Origin: Trichobilharzia regenti
Taxonomy: Eukaryota > Platyhelminthes > Trematoda > Strigeidida > Schistosomatidae
NCBI GenBank assembly: GCA_944472135.2
Contig: OX235270.1
Coordinates: 48,856,352-48,920,351 of the forward strand
Length of the DNA: 64,000 nt
Reading direction: 5' to 3'
Part shown: piece after piece, positions 1 to 8,589 of the stretch
Layout of the letters: every line of letters starts with the position of its first letter
How positions within the stretch are numbered: position 1 is the stretch's first letter
Made by a program: the position numbers and the translations under genes
The notes under the pieces: generated by a model
Databases searched by the model: none
What the model was told of the DNA's origin: nothing
What the model saw: the letters and a program-made list of their open reading frames with translations, nothing else

Positions 1-265
1 TTTAAGTATGTGACCCAACCTTGTCTTATATATCGGCTTAAACGCATTGTTAAAATCAACCTTATGACCCGTCTCTATAATATGCTTCGCTATAGATGAT
101 GTTGGACATCTATTTCCGGGGTCAATTAGGTTTTTTGTATTCAGTGATACACGACAACCTTTTTCAACGTCGCATCTCATGGTTTCATCGCAATATTCAC
201 ACTTGGAATTATTAAGCTGTGACTCATAAGAGAACTCAAGGATCAACAGATTGTATAGATTATTA
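1..265 (-). pseudogene. Penelope-like element relic (C-terminal endonuclease region)
   Basis: Read on the minus strand, this stretch is open over most of its length and encodes a peptide with a CEYCDET cysteine pair, then GCRVSLNTKN, then SSIAKHIIETGHKVDF. The last motif is typical of the region around the GIY-YIG nuclease of Penelope-like retroelements. It has no start codon and is cut at both sides: by the window edge and by the 3' end of the RTE LINE that follows. It is a fragment, not a gene. The Penelope assignment comes from remembered family motifs; a GIY-YIG domain from another retroelement is possible but less likely. Confidence 0.6.
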
Positions 266-3200
266 TTATTATTTAAACGCATAAAAAACTTGGTACAATA
301 TGGCACCAAGAAAGATGCGCCACACAATAATAATAAAACAACATAGATCAAAAAAAAAGGAAGGAAAAGAAAAAATATATATAAGTAGAGAACGGATAAA
401 GAACTTCATCTGGAAGGAAAACAGTCATGCTTAACAAGTTCAAACAGTGTTCGTTAGCTATCATCGGGAAGGGAAGAAAGAAGGAAATCGCAACACATTC
501 GCCACTGATTACGATTCTTGGCCATATCCGATAACGTTTCGAGCCATCGATTTGAGCTATCTCTCGGACCCCAACCAGGGAGTCGTGACACACCAACCGA
601 TGCTAATCTAGCACAAAAATCCTTCATCCCACGACGCCACGTCATGGACTGACCACCTCTCCGCCTTTTCCATCCCGTCCCAGGGCTAGCGAACAGAGAC
701 CTGTACGGAAGCCTCTGGGGTGACATTCGGAGCACATGTCCAAGCCACCGGAGCCGGTGTTTCCAGATGACGACATTCAATGAATGGTGATCTCCACTTT
801 GTTCAAACACACGCCGCCGAACCTCAGAATTACTCACGCGATGATGCCATCGAACGCAAGCAATCCTGCGGAGACAGCGGTGATCGAACACGCAGAGTCG
901 CCGCACATCCTCAGCTCGGAGAGGCCAGGTTTCACAGGCGTAGAGCAGCGCAGCCCGCACCGAAGCATTGTATACCCGACCTTTGACAGCCAGGCTAACG
1001 TCGCGACGGCGCCAGAGGTGGCTCAAGTTGATGTATGCCACCCTAGCCTTCATTATACGGTTGGAAATCTCATCCGTCACCCCTCCGCCAGCACTCACAC
1101 AACTACCCAGGTACACAAACTTATCAACAACTTCAAGCGGTTCACCCGCAAGAGTGAGTGCAGGTACAGGCTCCTGCCAATCTTGTAACAGTACTTTGCA
1201 CTTAGACGGCGCAAAGCACATACCATACTTACAGACACTGATCGCCAACTGATTAAGTGCGATTTGGGCAGCCTGCATGCTATCGCACAGTAAGACGATA
1301 TCGTCTGCATACTCGAGGTCGAAAAGTCTATCTCCAGGTAGCAGATCTACACCACCTTCACGCACATCCTTCAGAGCTGACTCCAGAATGTCATCGATGG
1401 CAAAGTTAAAGAGAAATGGAGAGATTGGGCAACCCTGTCTAACCCCACTGTTGGTTGGGAACAGTGGTGATAGTTGGTTGTATGCCCTCACTCTACCTGA
1501 GGTGTTTCTGTATAGGGCTTTCAAGATGTTAACAAATTTCTCAGGTACACCTCTCTCTAACAGACAGTTCCAGAGCACAGTTCTGTCCAACGAATCGAAG
1601 GCAGCCCTAATATCAAGAAACACAACGATCGTTGGCCTGCAATACGTGTGGCGGTGTTCCAACAACTGACGAAGGGTGAACACATGATCAATGCATCCAC
1701 GACCTGAACGAAACCCAGCCTGCTCTTCGCGAATCAATCCTTCACGTATTTTGCACAGTCTGCGAAGCAAGACAGCAGCCAATATTTTAGACGCGACTGG
1801 TAACAGACTGATACCCCTATGATTGTCACACGAATTACGTCGACCCTTTTTAAAGATGGGGACGATAATGGCTTCGTTCCACATTGATGGTACACTCTCT
1901 GTCTCCCACACCTTCCTGAACAACCCAGTTAGAGCCATTGTGAGAGTCTCGCCACCATCTTTAAAAAGAGCCGGGGGTAATTTGTCTGGGCCGGGCGCCT
2001 TATGGCGTTTCAGAACTTGGAGTTCCTTACGGACCTCCGCTTCGGTGGGTGGGTCGGTACTAACCGACCAAGGAGCACTCGGGCTAATGATAGTAGACAC
2101 TGAAGCTGGTGGCCAGCTGAACTGCTTCCCGAAGTGCTCTGCCCAGCGTTCCAGGCGTCTTTTCAGGCTGGTAATTGGAGTGCCATCTGCCTCACAGACC
2201 GTCTCGCTGACACCTTGTTTCTTGCTGCCGGTGGCTCGTATGAGTTGGAACAGCTTCCGACTGTTGCCAGATGCAGCAGCTGACTCCATCTCACACGCAC
2301 GTTCTGACCACCAGGCTTCGCGGTCCTTACGTAAACACTGTCTAATCTTGCGCGTGAGCGCCTTTCGCTGATTGTTGTATTCGCTGCCAGCCGGAATGGA
2401 CCGGCGTTCATCCATGAGTTGCAAGGAACTCGCAGAAACCCAGTGGTTGTTAGCGGAGCATTCTTTCAAGCCGCAAGCGGCTACACTCGCCTTTTGCATG
2501 GCACCTTGCACATGAAGCCAATGTTCATCTATACTACTTGGGGGGTTGCTGGCAAGCATTGTTTTTAACTCATTCTGATATTTCAAAGAAGTAGCAGGTG
2601 CTACTAGTTTGCTCACATCAACGCTTAGACGACGGCTTTTACGAACCCCACCAAATCGCAAGACGAACTTGGCACACACTAACGCATGATCGGAGTCCAG
2701 GCATGTGCTCCAGAAGGAGCGACAGTCTTGTATGCATCCTCGCCACCGGAAACTGACCGCGATATGATCAATCTGAGTCCAAGCTTGCTTCGCAGAGGGA
2801 GGACGCCAGGTAGCGCTACGGCGATGGCTGTGCCGGAAGTTGGTGCTAGCTAGAAATAGGTTGTGATCCGCGCAAAGCTGCAGAAGACGGTCCCCATTAT
2901 CTGACCTGCGACCATGTAGTCCCCACTGACCACCTAGACGATTCTCCTCTGAGCTTAGACGCCCCACCTGTGCATTCAAGTCCCCAGCCAGCACTACGAT
3001 ATCCCTCCGACCCGCCTGTTTCAAGAGATCGCTCAGTTGGTAGTAAAACTCATCCTTCATTGCATCCGGGCTGCAATCCGTCGGTGCATAGGCAGAGACA
3101 ACAAATAGACACCGCCTATCTGGCCTACTACTCTTTACTTTCGTATAACCTTCCAGCCTCACAGCACATAAACGACTGTTAATGGGAATCCAGTCGAGCA

Positions 3201-4114
3201 GTGCAGCTTCGGCTCTAGCGCTCAGTGCGACACCGACACCAGCTACGCCGGATGCCGACGCCACAGGGTCCCCGGATAAGCGCAGGTGGTACATACTACT
3301 AGAACTTCCAGATGGAGAGGATAGTCGAAGCACTTCACTGGGATCTTGAATGCGGGTCTCCGAAATGCAGCAGACATCGATAGCGAGGCTTTCCAAAGTT
3401 CTTGCCAACCCTGCCTGTTGTCCGATTTGCATCAGCGTCCGAACATTGTAGGTAGCCAGCTTGAACGCAGCACGCGGTTTCAGGATATCCGTGTTAGATG
3501 TCACATTGGGAACAACCATTTTGAGGACTACTCACTAACATCTCGAAACGACACGGATAGGCTGGGAATCTCGACAAAGGCGAAAGGCTGTCGAAGGTTA
3601 AGAAGCCAAGGTTAGAAAAGGTACAATACAGGAAACTATGTATAAAAATAAAAGTAGGGTAGGAAGGAAATAAGTTCCTTGAGGGATCAATATTGCTTGG
3701 AATCATTTTTTTTAGAGCGCGTTGAGTTTCAATGGGAGTTCGTTGCTTTAATTCATTCATTGTGTGCGGGCTGAGATACTGCCCGGGCGCCCAGACCGAA
3801 GCAGGTGGTTTTATTAAGGGACCACCCCCGAGCCTTTGACTTGGAGTCTAATCCGCAAGGCAGCGGAGCAGCGTCAGGAGCTGCATTCCCATGGTTGCCG
3901 GTGACCCATGTGGGTTCATACGCCATTTGATCCGATTGGAAACTGGAGCCCATGTACCCCATGGTAACTGCTTTTAGTTTAACCGCTATCCAGAAAACCT
4001 TCCTGACATGGTAGGACCTGTAGAGACAGAGTCCCAGTCAGTTCAGCTTGTTGGGTCATTGCGGTATTCAAGCCCGACCACCACGACAAGGTAGCAGTTA
4101 TCGGCCGGGCCATC
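266..4114 (-). mobile_element. RTE-1: near full-length RTE-type non-LTR retrotransposon
   Basis: This minus-strand element has three parts in order. First is a GC-rich 5' leader (about 4114 down to 3520) that ends upstream at a GGCCGGGCC-rich edge. Second is one unbroken 1021-aa endonuclease and reverse transcriptase ORF (3519 to 454). Third is a 3' region of about 190 nt that ends in a short AAT-type repeat near 266-280, the usual RTE tail. It differs from its surroundings in being GC-rich and free of stops, so it looks recent. I found no convincing target-site duplication, so the 5' edge is uncertain by tens of bases. It lies antisense to the plus-strand gene whose last exon starts at 4220, probably inside that gene's last intron. 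Confidence 0.85.
454..3519 (-). CDS. RTE-1 endonuclease/reverse transcriptase polyprotein (1021 aa)
   Basis: This single intact ORF encodes the only protein of an RTE-type LINE. The N-terminal apurinic-like (EEP) endonuclease spans about residues 20-285, with LATYNVRTL near 21, the catalytic glutamate in SETR (E54), AGDLNAQVG with D180 and N182, and the closing SDH at 276-278. The reverse transcriptase spans about 490-800, with FLDIRAAFD near 634, GVRQGCPISP near 692 and the YADD catalytic pair at 737-740. A C-terminal region with RRLRWLGH-type and GWGPRDS motifs follows, as in other RTE proteins. All catalytic residues expected for nicking and target-primed reverse transcription are present. 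The start at 3519 is the first ATG upstream of the endonuclease fold. Its GC content is well above that of the host exons here. The protein could be active; expression is not shown by sequence alone. Confidence 0.93.
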   Translation of the reverse strand: MVVPNVTSNTDILKPRAAFKLATYNVRTLMQIGQQAGLARTLESLAIDVCCISETRIQDPSEVLRLSSPSGSSSSMYHLRLSGDPVASASGVAGVGVALSARAEAALLDWIPINSRLCAVRLEGYTKVKSSRPDRRCLFVVSAYAPTDCSPDAMKDEFYYQLSDLLKQAGRRDIVVLAGDLNAQVGRLSSEENRLGGQWGLHGRRSDNGDRLLQLCADHNLFLASTNFRHSHRRSATWRPPSAKQAWTQIDHIAVSFRWRGCIQDCRSFWSTCLDSDHALVCAKFVLRFGGVRKSRRLSVDVSKLVAPATSLKYQNELKTMLASNPPSSIDEHWLHVQGAMQKASVAACGLKECSANNHWVSASSLQLMDERRSIPAGSEYNNQRKALTRKIRQCLRKDREAWWSERACEMESAAASGNSRKLFQLIRATGSKKQGVSETVCEADGTPITSLKRRLERWAEHFGKQFSWPPASVSTIISPSAPWSVSTDPPTEAEVRKELQVLKRHKAPGPDKLPPALFKDGGETLTMALTGLFRKVWETESVPSMWNEAIIVPIFKKGRRNSCDNHRGISLLPVASKILAAVLLRRLCKIREGLIREEQAGFRSGRGCIDHVFTLRQLLEHRHTYCRPTIVVFLDIRAAFDSLDRTVLWNCLLERGVPEKFVNILKALYRNTSGRVRAYNQLSPLFPTNSGVRQGCPISPFLFNFAIDDILESALKDVREGGVDLLPGDRLFDLEYADDIVLLCDSMQAAQIALNQLAISVCKYGMCFAPSKCKVLLQDWQEPVPALTLAGEPLEVVDKFVYLGSCVSAGGGVTDEISNRIMKARVAYINLSHLWRRRDVSLAVKGRVYNASVRAALLYACETWPLRAEDVRRLCVFDHRCLRRIACVRWHHRVSNSEVRRRVFEQSGDHHSLNVVIWKHRLRWLGHVLRMSPQRLPYRSLFASPGTGWKRRRGGQSMTWRRGMKDFCARLASVGVSRLPGWGPRDSSNRWLETLSDMAKNRNQWRMCCDFLLSSLPDDS

Positions 4115-4219
4115 CATCTGCAGTTCTGCTGATTATACAAGGAATTATTTTTAAAAAATAATAAAATGATGAATTCATTTGCATGATACCGTTTTCTTTT
4201 TGTGCTGTTTTTCCCTCAG

Positions 4220-4606
4220 GATCTTCTCTCTCCTGATCTAATGCAGTCCAAATATGAAGATAATAGTAAGCAAAAGCTTGAAAGTATTTCATTGGACGGT
4301 ACTACCCGAATGACAAGTTTTACCAAAGTAACAGCCCCTCTAGACAGTCGTCTAATTCACGGAGGTTTCGGAGGAACAGCAGAGGAGTTACTTATTGATA
4401 CCAATGCCATCCCAACAACATCTGGTACAGACAATGTCGATTTAAATGATGATGATGAAGTTTCTCATAATGTAATCAGGTTATCACCCACCACGGTTAC
4501 TGAGTTTCCACAGAGTAATTCAAACTTAGTTGAAGACCTTGGTATAGAAGCTATGCGTTCACGTAATCCAAAGGATTATATTCTTGGTGGTACAGTTGCA
4601 GCATGA
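4220..4606 (+). CDS. Terminal exon of an unidentified host gene (128 aa, 3' end)
   Basis: A pyrimidine-rich splice acceptor (ttttccctcag, AG at 4218-4219) is followed in phase 0 by 128 codons and a TGA stop at 4604-4606. The peptide starts DLLSPDLMQSKYED and ends NPKDYILGGTVAA. It is polar, rich in Thr, Ser, Asp and Asn, and has no membrane segment or catalytic motif that I recognise. It has the look of a disordered C-terminal tail of a larger protein whose earlier exons lie to the left of the window. A polyadenylation signal follows at 5330. The gene converges on macoilin. I cannot name it, and an ATG reading from inside the exon is not needed because the acceptor is good. Confidence 0.6.
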   Translation, partial: DLLSPDLMQSKYEDNSKQKLESISLDGTTRMTSFTKVTAPLDSRLIHGGFGGTAEELLIDTNAIPTTSGTDNVDLNDDDEVSHNVIRLSPTTVTEFPQSNSNLVEDLGIEAMRSRNPKDYILGGTVAA

Positions 4607-5091
4607 AACGCGTTTTTTTAAAGATGATTTTGTAAAGATTTTCCCTTAGTGGAACACACACTGAAACTAAACGGTAAACATCAGTTTGTCCAATTGGTAG
4701 TGAACGTAAACATTTATTGCATCATAGGTACTGATTAACTACTGTAATTTTCAGATATTCTCAATTTCCGGTATTATATTTTCTGTTTTGATTTCCATGT
4801 AAGTATATATATATATAGTTCCTAATGTTCAGCAATGGAATAGATTGATTGTTGATTTGGTATTTATTAATATACAGGGACGCGGTTCTAATTTCAAGCT
4901 GGTGTCGTGAAGAAGCATAGGCTTCTGATTTCAATGTAGAGATATGATGTGACTGAAAGTATTTGGATTAGTATTTGTTCAAGTCAATTTCGATTTCCCC
5001 CTTGACTGATTGTTACCAAACGTTCGGCATCTGTTGACATATCAGCTTCTAATACGGGCACTTCAACAATGTCTGAGGATTAACTTGAACT

Positions 5092-5230
5092 AATTTGGTG
5101 GATGGGTACTGGATGTTAGTCTCGGTGAGGGGACCATCACTCACAGGTACGCAGGTACATACACTGACGAGTCCCAAAGAGGGTGAAATTTTCATCTTAG
5201 ATTCCACTGTTAGTCACCACCCACCAAATT
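5092..5230 (+). ncRNA. Sm-alpha-like hammerhead ribozyme element
   Basis: The core reads CTGACGA (5164-5170), a short helix-loop made of GTCCC, AAAGA and GGGT, then GAAA (5185-5188). A NUH cleavage triplet ATC follows at 5194-5196, then TTAGATTCCAC. This order and spacing match the hammerhead carried by the schistosome Sm-alpha SINE-like family, including the flanking CAGGTACAT and GATTCCAC blocks. Helix II here has two wobble pairs, so cleavage may be weak. The unit is bounded by perfect 10-bp inverted ends (AATTTGGTGG at 5092 and its complement at 5221). The identification rests on the hammerhead consensus and memory of the Sm-alpha sequence. Confidence 0.75.
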
Positions 5231-5329
5231 ATTTTGATTGGTCTTCATGATGAATCACGTGAATATGTGCCGAAATCTGAGAGAACAAATCGTTGAAATT
5301 GTTATTGTGCTGCATGCTGCTGAAATTGC

Positions 5330-5335
5330 AATAAA
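5330..5335 (+). promoter_or_regulatory. Candidate polyadenylation signal AATAAA for the 4220-4606 exon
   Basis: This canonical AATAAA lies about 720 nt after the stop codon. The Sm-alpha-like element at 5092-5230 would then lie within the 3' UTR of the host transcript. No closer canonical hexamer was noticed, but the choice is an inference. Confidence 0.4.
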
Positions 5336-5705
5336 CTCAAGTGAATATCTTCTTACAGACCATCAATATGACATTCAGTTTGGTGCAACTGTTGACGTTT
5401 TGGTTGTTCGTTAAAAAGCCGAAATTCCAGTACGAAATTCTTGATGGTTATTCTCTAACTAGATACTATAAACAAAACGACAAAGAAAATAACTGCCTTT
5501 AAATGTGACTGTTATCCACAGAGTTAGTGGAACTTACAAGTGCACCCAAAAGTCACGGCTCATGAAGTGTTTATAAAACCCAAATGGAACGAAAAAATTG
5601 CAGTCTAAATTAGAATAGGTGTCACTGCTAAAAAAATGGAATGACAGAGGTCAGTCTATACATATTATACATCTAAGCAGTAATAAGTACTTATCGGGTG
5701 TAGAG

Positions 5706-5942
5706 TTTTTTTATTTCCTTCACGTTCCCAGTGGAACATAGAGCTTCAAGCTTCAGGCTTGTAGATTCTGTAGCAGTGTTTATTTTTACAGGATGGGGTT
5801 GCTAGCCCATGCCCAACCTTCCATCTTTACCGATCTTATTACTGGCTAAGTGAGGTAAAGGAGTGCGTCTGTGGCCGGGGATCGAACCCCGGACAATGTG
5901 CATGGTCGGCGAGCATGTTAACCGCTGTGCCACCGACGCGGG
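5706..5942 (-). mobile_element. SINE type A, copy 1 (tRNA-like head, RTE-3 derived body)
   Basis: On the minus strand the head carries an A box like TGGCACAGCGG and a B box GGTTCGATCCC at the spacing of a tRNA-derived RNA polymerase III promoter. A linker follows, then a body. The part at 5766-5808 matches the 5' leader of the RTE-3 LINE (60872-60919), and 5717-5749 matches the RTE-3 3' end (57893-57927), including a GTTCC/GGAAC hairpin. The element ends in an A-rich tail. The cloverleaf cannot close as a normal tRNA, so this is not a tRNA gene. Confidence 0.75.
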
Positions 5943-6955
5943 TGTACAGTTGCTGACACTAAATTGGGTGCGGTATAATGAAGTATTGATAACTAATATG
6001 CAAAATTCTATTAATGATTCCACCATCGACCAAGATCATTAGGAGAATTTTTATTGGAATTAATCCAAATTCACACAAATGTCATGCAGTTTGTTGATAC
6101 TTCACGATTTATGAGGAAAGTAGAGGCAAAAATAACACATCCAACAATGTTTTTTCGTGAGGAACTAGTTGTAATCAAAAACAATATTGTTAAATTTTCT
6201 TTATCTTGGTTAAACATTTAATTGTTATTTGTTGTGGAAATTAATTTCTCGTATACCACTAAATAATAGGTGCAAATATGTTTGAGTTAAGTGTAAGCAT
6301 TAATATCGATTTTTGGCTTTTAAAGTCTGAAAAGATGTATAAACTATTAGCAGGCTTTCAGAAACCGTAGCAATTGTTTAGGGAGTTCATCGGCACATAA
6401 TACATCCAATGAAGTTTCCTTGAATCAGAGTACTACCGAAAAGTTCATTGATGCTCATGCAGTATTTTCAATGGATCATTCATCTTCTACTGATATAGCG
6501 AATTTCATCCAGCATTACTTTGTAAGTGCCGTATTATCGAGGAGCTTTCACATTTTGCTAAAATAATCAGAATTGTGTTAGGAAGCTTCAGTCTGCTCCA
6601 CTGAAATTGTACAGAATGAATATAACTAAGGGCTACACAAAAGGGTTATTCCTTAAACTTTTACCAAACAGGAGGCATATACCGAAAATAAACTGATAGA
6701 TTTCATGATAGCTTACCAATCAATTACCACCTGATTTGTTGGTTATCATTAAGTAATTGGCTAACGCTTCGGACTAAATATAAATGTAACTCGTTGAGCA
6801 ATTCGTTTCACATATCAATGGTGTTTGATATGTTTCTGTCTGTAGGTAAGCACAGAGACATTGTGTTGTCAGTGCTGCCTGTAAGAACTTGGACATCTGT
6901 AGGCAATCAATTCCTGCAGAGTTTCAAATAGTATCATAAGAGACGGACAGGACGA
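5943..6955. other. AT-rich intergenic stretch, nothing recognised
   Basis: I see no long open frame, no splice-bounded exon and no repeat copy that I can match elsewhere in the window. It lies between the SINE and the BEL gag relic. Confidence 0.4.
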
Positions 6956-6959
6956 CAGC

Positions 6960-7460
6960 GACCATACTTTAGAGTTATCTATGTATAACGAATTTGACAG
7001 TATCGAAATCAATAAAAATAGAAAGCGAGCTAGAATCAACGAAAATGGGTATTGCCCAAATGAAAATTGAGGAAGAAAGACTGCGAAAGGTAGATTGACA
7101 GGGTTTCGGTCACGACATAGAACAAGTGGACGCCTTATGACTCTCGCCTCACATCCAGGTGGAATTCATCCCAATGACGAGTTCCTGAAAAAGGTGTCTA
7201 AAGTTTTGGATATGCCTGGAAGAAAGGTACCTAAATTTTACCGCAGTTCTTCAAATTACTGGACTTTTATTAAAAATTTCGCAAGACTGGATAGTTAACG
7301 ATTCTATCGAATTAGATTGAATTACTTGACTCAGTAAAGCGATTGAAAGGCAAAGGAAGTTATCGCACACTGCGTTCCGGTCGAACCAGAAAGACGGAAT
7401 AAGGCCTTAGAACTGCTAGAGGACAGGAAAGCTGAGCACGAAAAACGGCTTCGAACCTGT
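6960..7460 (+). pseudogene. BEL/Pao gag relic
   Basis: The clearest piece (7095-7298) encodes IHPNDEFLKKVSKVLDMPG followed by VPKFYRSSSNYWTFIKNFARL. This is the DUF1759-type start of BEL/Pao Gag proteins, where a conserved PKF-G-x-YW-F-x-NF block opens the capsid-like region. Further on, in shifted frames, EPERRNKA-LELLEDRKAEHEKRL matches the later part of the same domain. Several frameshifts and stops break it, and no LTRs are visible nearby. It is not a close relative of the gag-only elements at 40-49 kb. Confidence 0.55.
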
Positions 7461-7607
7461 TTTTTCTACTTCAATTCAGTCGCATTCATACGCGTGCACG
7501 GACTAATATATAGTTGAAGCCCCTACAGGTGCTGCAATGGTAGCCAGCTACAGATATGCAAATAAAGAGTGGGTAAGTGGGTCTTAGAAGTGTTTGATTA
7601 TTTATCA

Positions 7608-7712
7608 TTCTATACAGGATATATCAAAACGACAATGCCAATTTTTTGACAGCATATATATTTAACACTGACGCAGGTTATTGTGCTCTGGATTTAAACA
7701 AAATAAACAAAT
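7608..7712 (+). repeat. Dispersed repeat, partner at 31018-31150 (opposite strand)
   Basis: About 100 nt beginning tatacaggatatatc matches the reverse complement of 31018-31150 at roughly 80 percent by eye. The shared part can be read as a short peptide ([22 protein letters not shown] in the other copy), so it is probably scrap of one unknown mobile element. Confidence 0.4.
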
Positions 7713-8321
7713 GTTCCAAGTACCCTATCTACTGATACATTGTAGCTTGGTGTTTTGTTTGTCTCCATAGTTGGCTCGATGTCTGTAGTTACCAGGTGAG
7801 GCGATGTCATTTTATGCCGAAGATGAGCGTTGGCAGTAGATGTTCACCTAAGCAGAATTATACAAGGTTACCATTATTTGTCTGCAATTCACTCTATAGA
7901 AAATTGCGATACGTTTCTTCGACTGGCTCAGCTTCCCTACTTCAACACTTAAATCGCCTGCTAGAATGGAAAGATCTGAGATTTTTCCCTAGTTGCTAAA
8001 TAGATTCTATTCAAACGTACTCTAAAAAATCTAGGACGTAGAGTTCTCGTACAGATGCTCTTTAACGTCTCCTCTACAGAGAATGAAGGCAAAATTAGCT
8101 GCCTTTCGCGTAATCTTATAAACATAAGAATGTTGGGAAAGAATTCTTTCCGCCGTAATTGAGATTTCATCTTCAGATCGGTATCTTAGCAACCACTTAT
8201 CGTCCCGGAAAAAATCAACTAACTTAGAATCAATAACACCTACAAAATGAGCATAGTTTAGCACTTTCCATTTATCTCTATAAGTAAATCTTCGTTTTCT
8301 TTCATGATATTCTCTCTCTCT

Positions 8322-8324
<3 letters not shown>

Positions 8325-8387
<63 letters not shown>
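8325..8387. repeat. (TA)n microsatellite, about 31 units
   Basis: Uninterrupted TA dinucleotides, preceded by a short CT run. The tyrosine-isoleucine repeats that can be translated here are an artefact of the microsatellite. Confidence 0.95.
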
Positions 8388-8390
<3 letters not shown>

Positions 8391-8589
8391 AAGGTCCATA
8401 AAATTAGGCAAATCATTTGCAAGAACTGTTATTCACTGCAGGATCACATTGCGAAAAGGTAGATGTTGGAAAATATGGGTCATTCAGATTCCGTGAACCG
8501 ATGGTTACATGATCATAACAAAACTTGATGCTTAACAGATAGGTAAACATTTTTGATTGTTTATTGCAATATAGTGCCAAAGTCTGTCT

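Noticed and set aside
1277..2371. Plus-strand ORFs of 130-182 aa at 1.3-2.4 kb
   Set aside because: They mirror the GC-rich RTE-1 coding strand and have no family match of their own.
5880..5942. tRNA gene on the minus strand
   Set aside because: A and B box-like blocks are good, but acceptor and anticodon arms do not pair and the sequence is shared with two other copies followed by SINE bodies.
7095..7298. Host gene exon on the plus strand
   Set aside because: The peptide matches the start of the BEL Gag core, so it is a mobile-element relic.
8031..8411. ORF with a Tyr-Ile repeat run
   Set aside because: Produced by the (TA)n microsatellite; the remainder has no protein-like signal.
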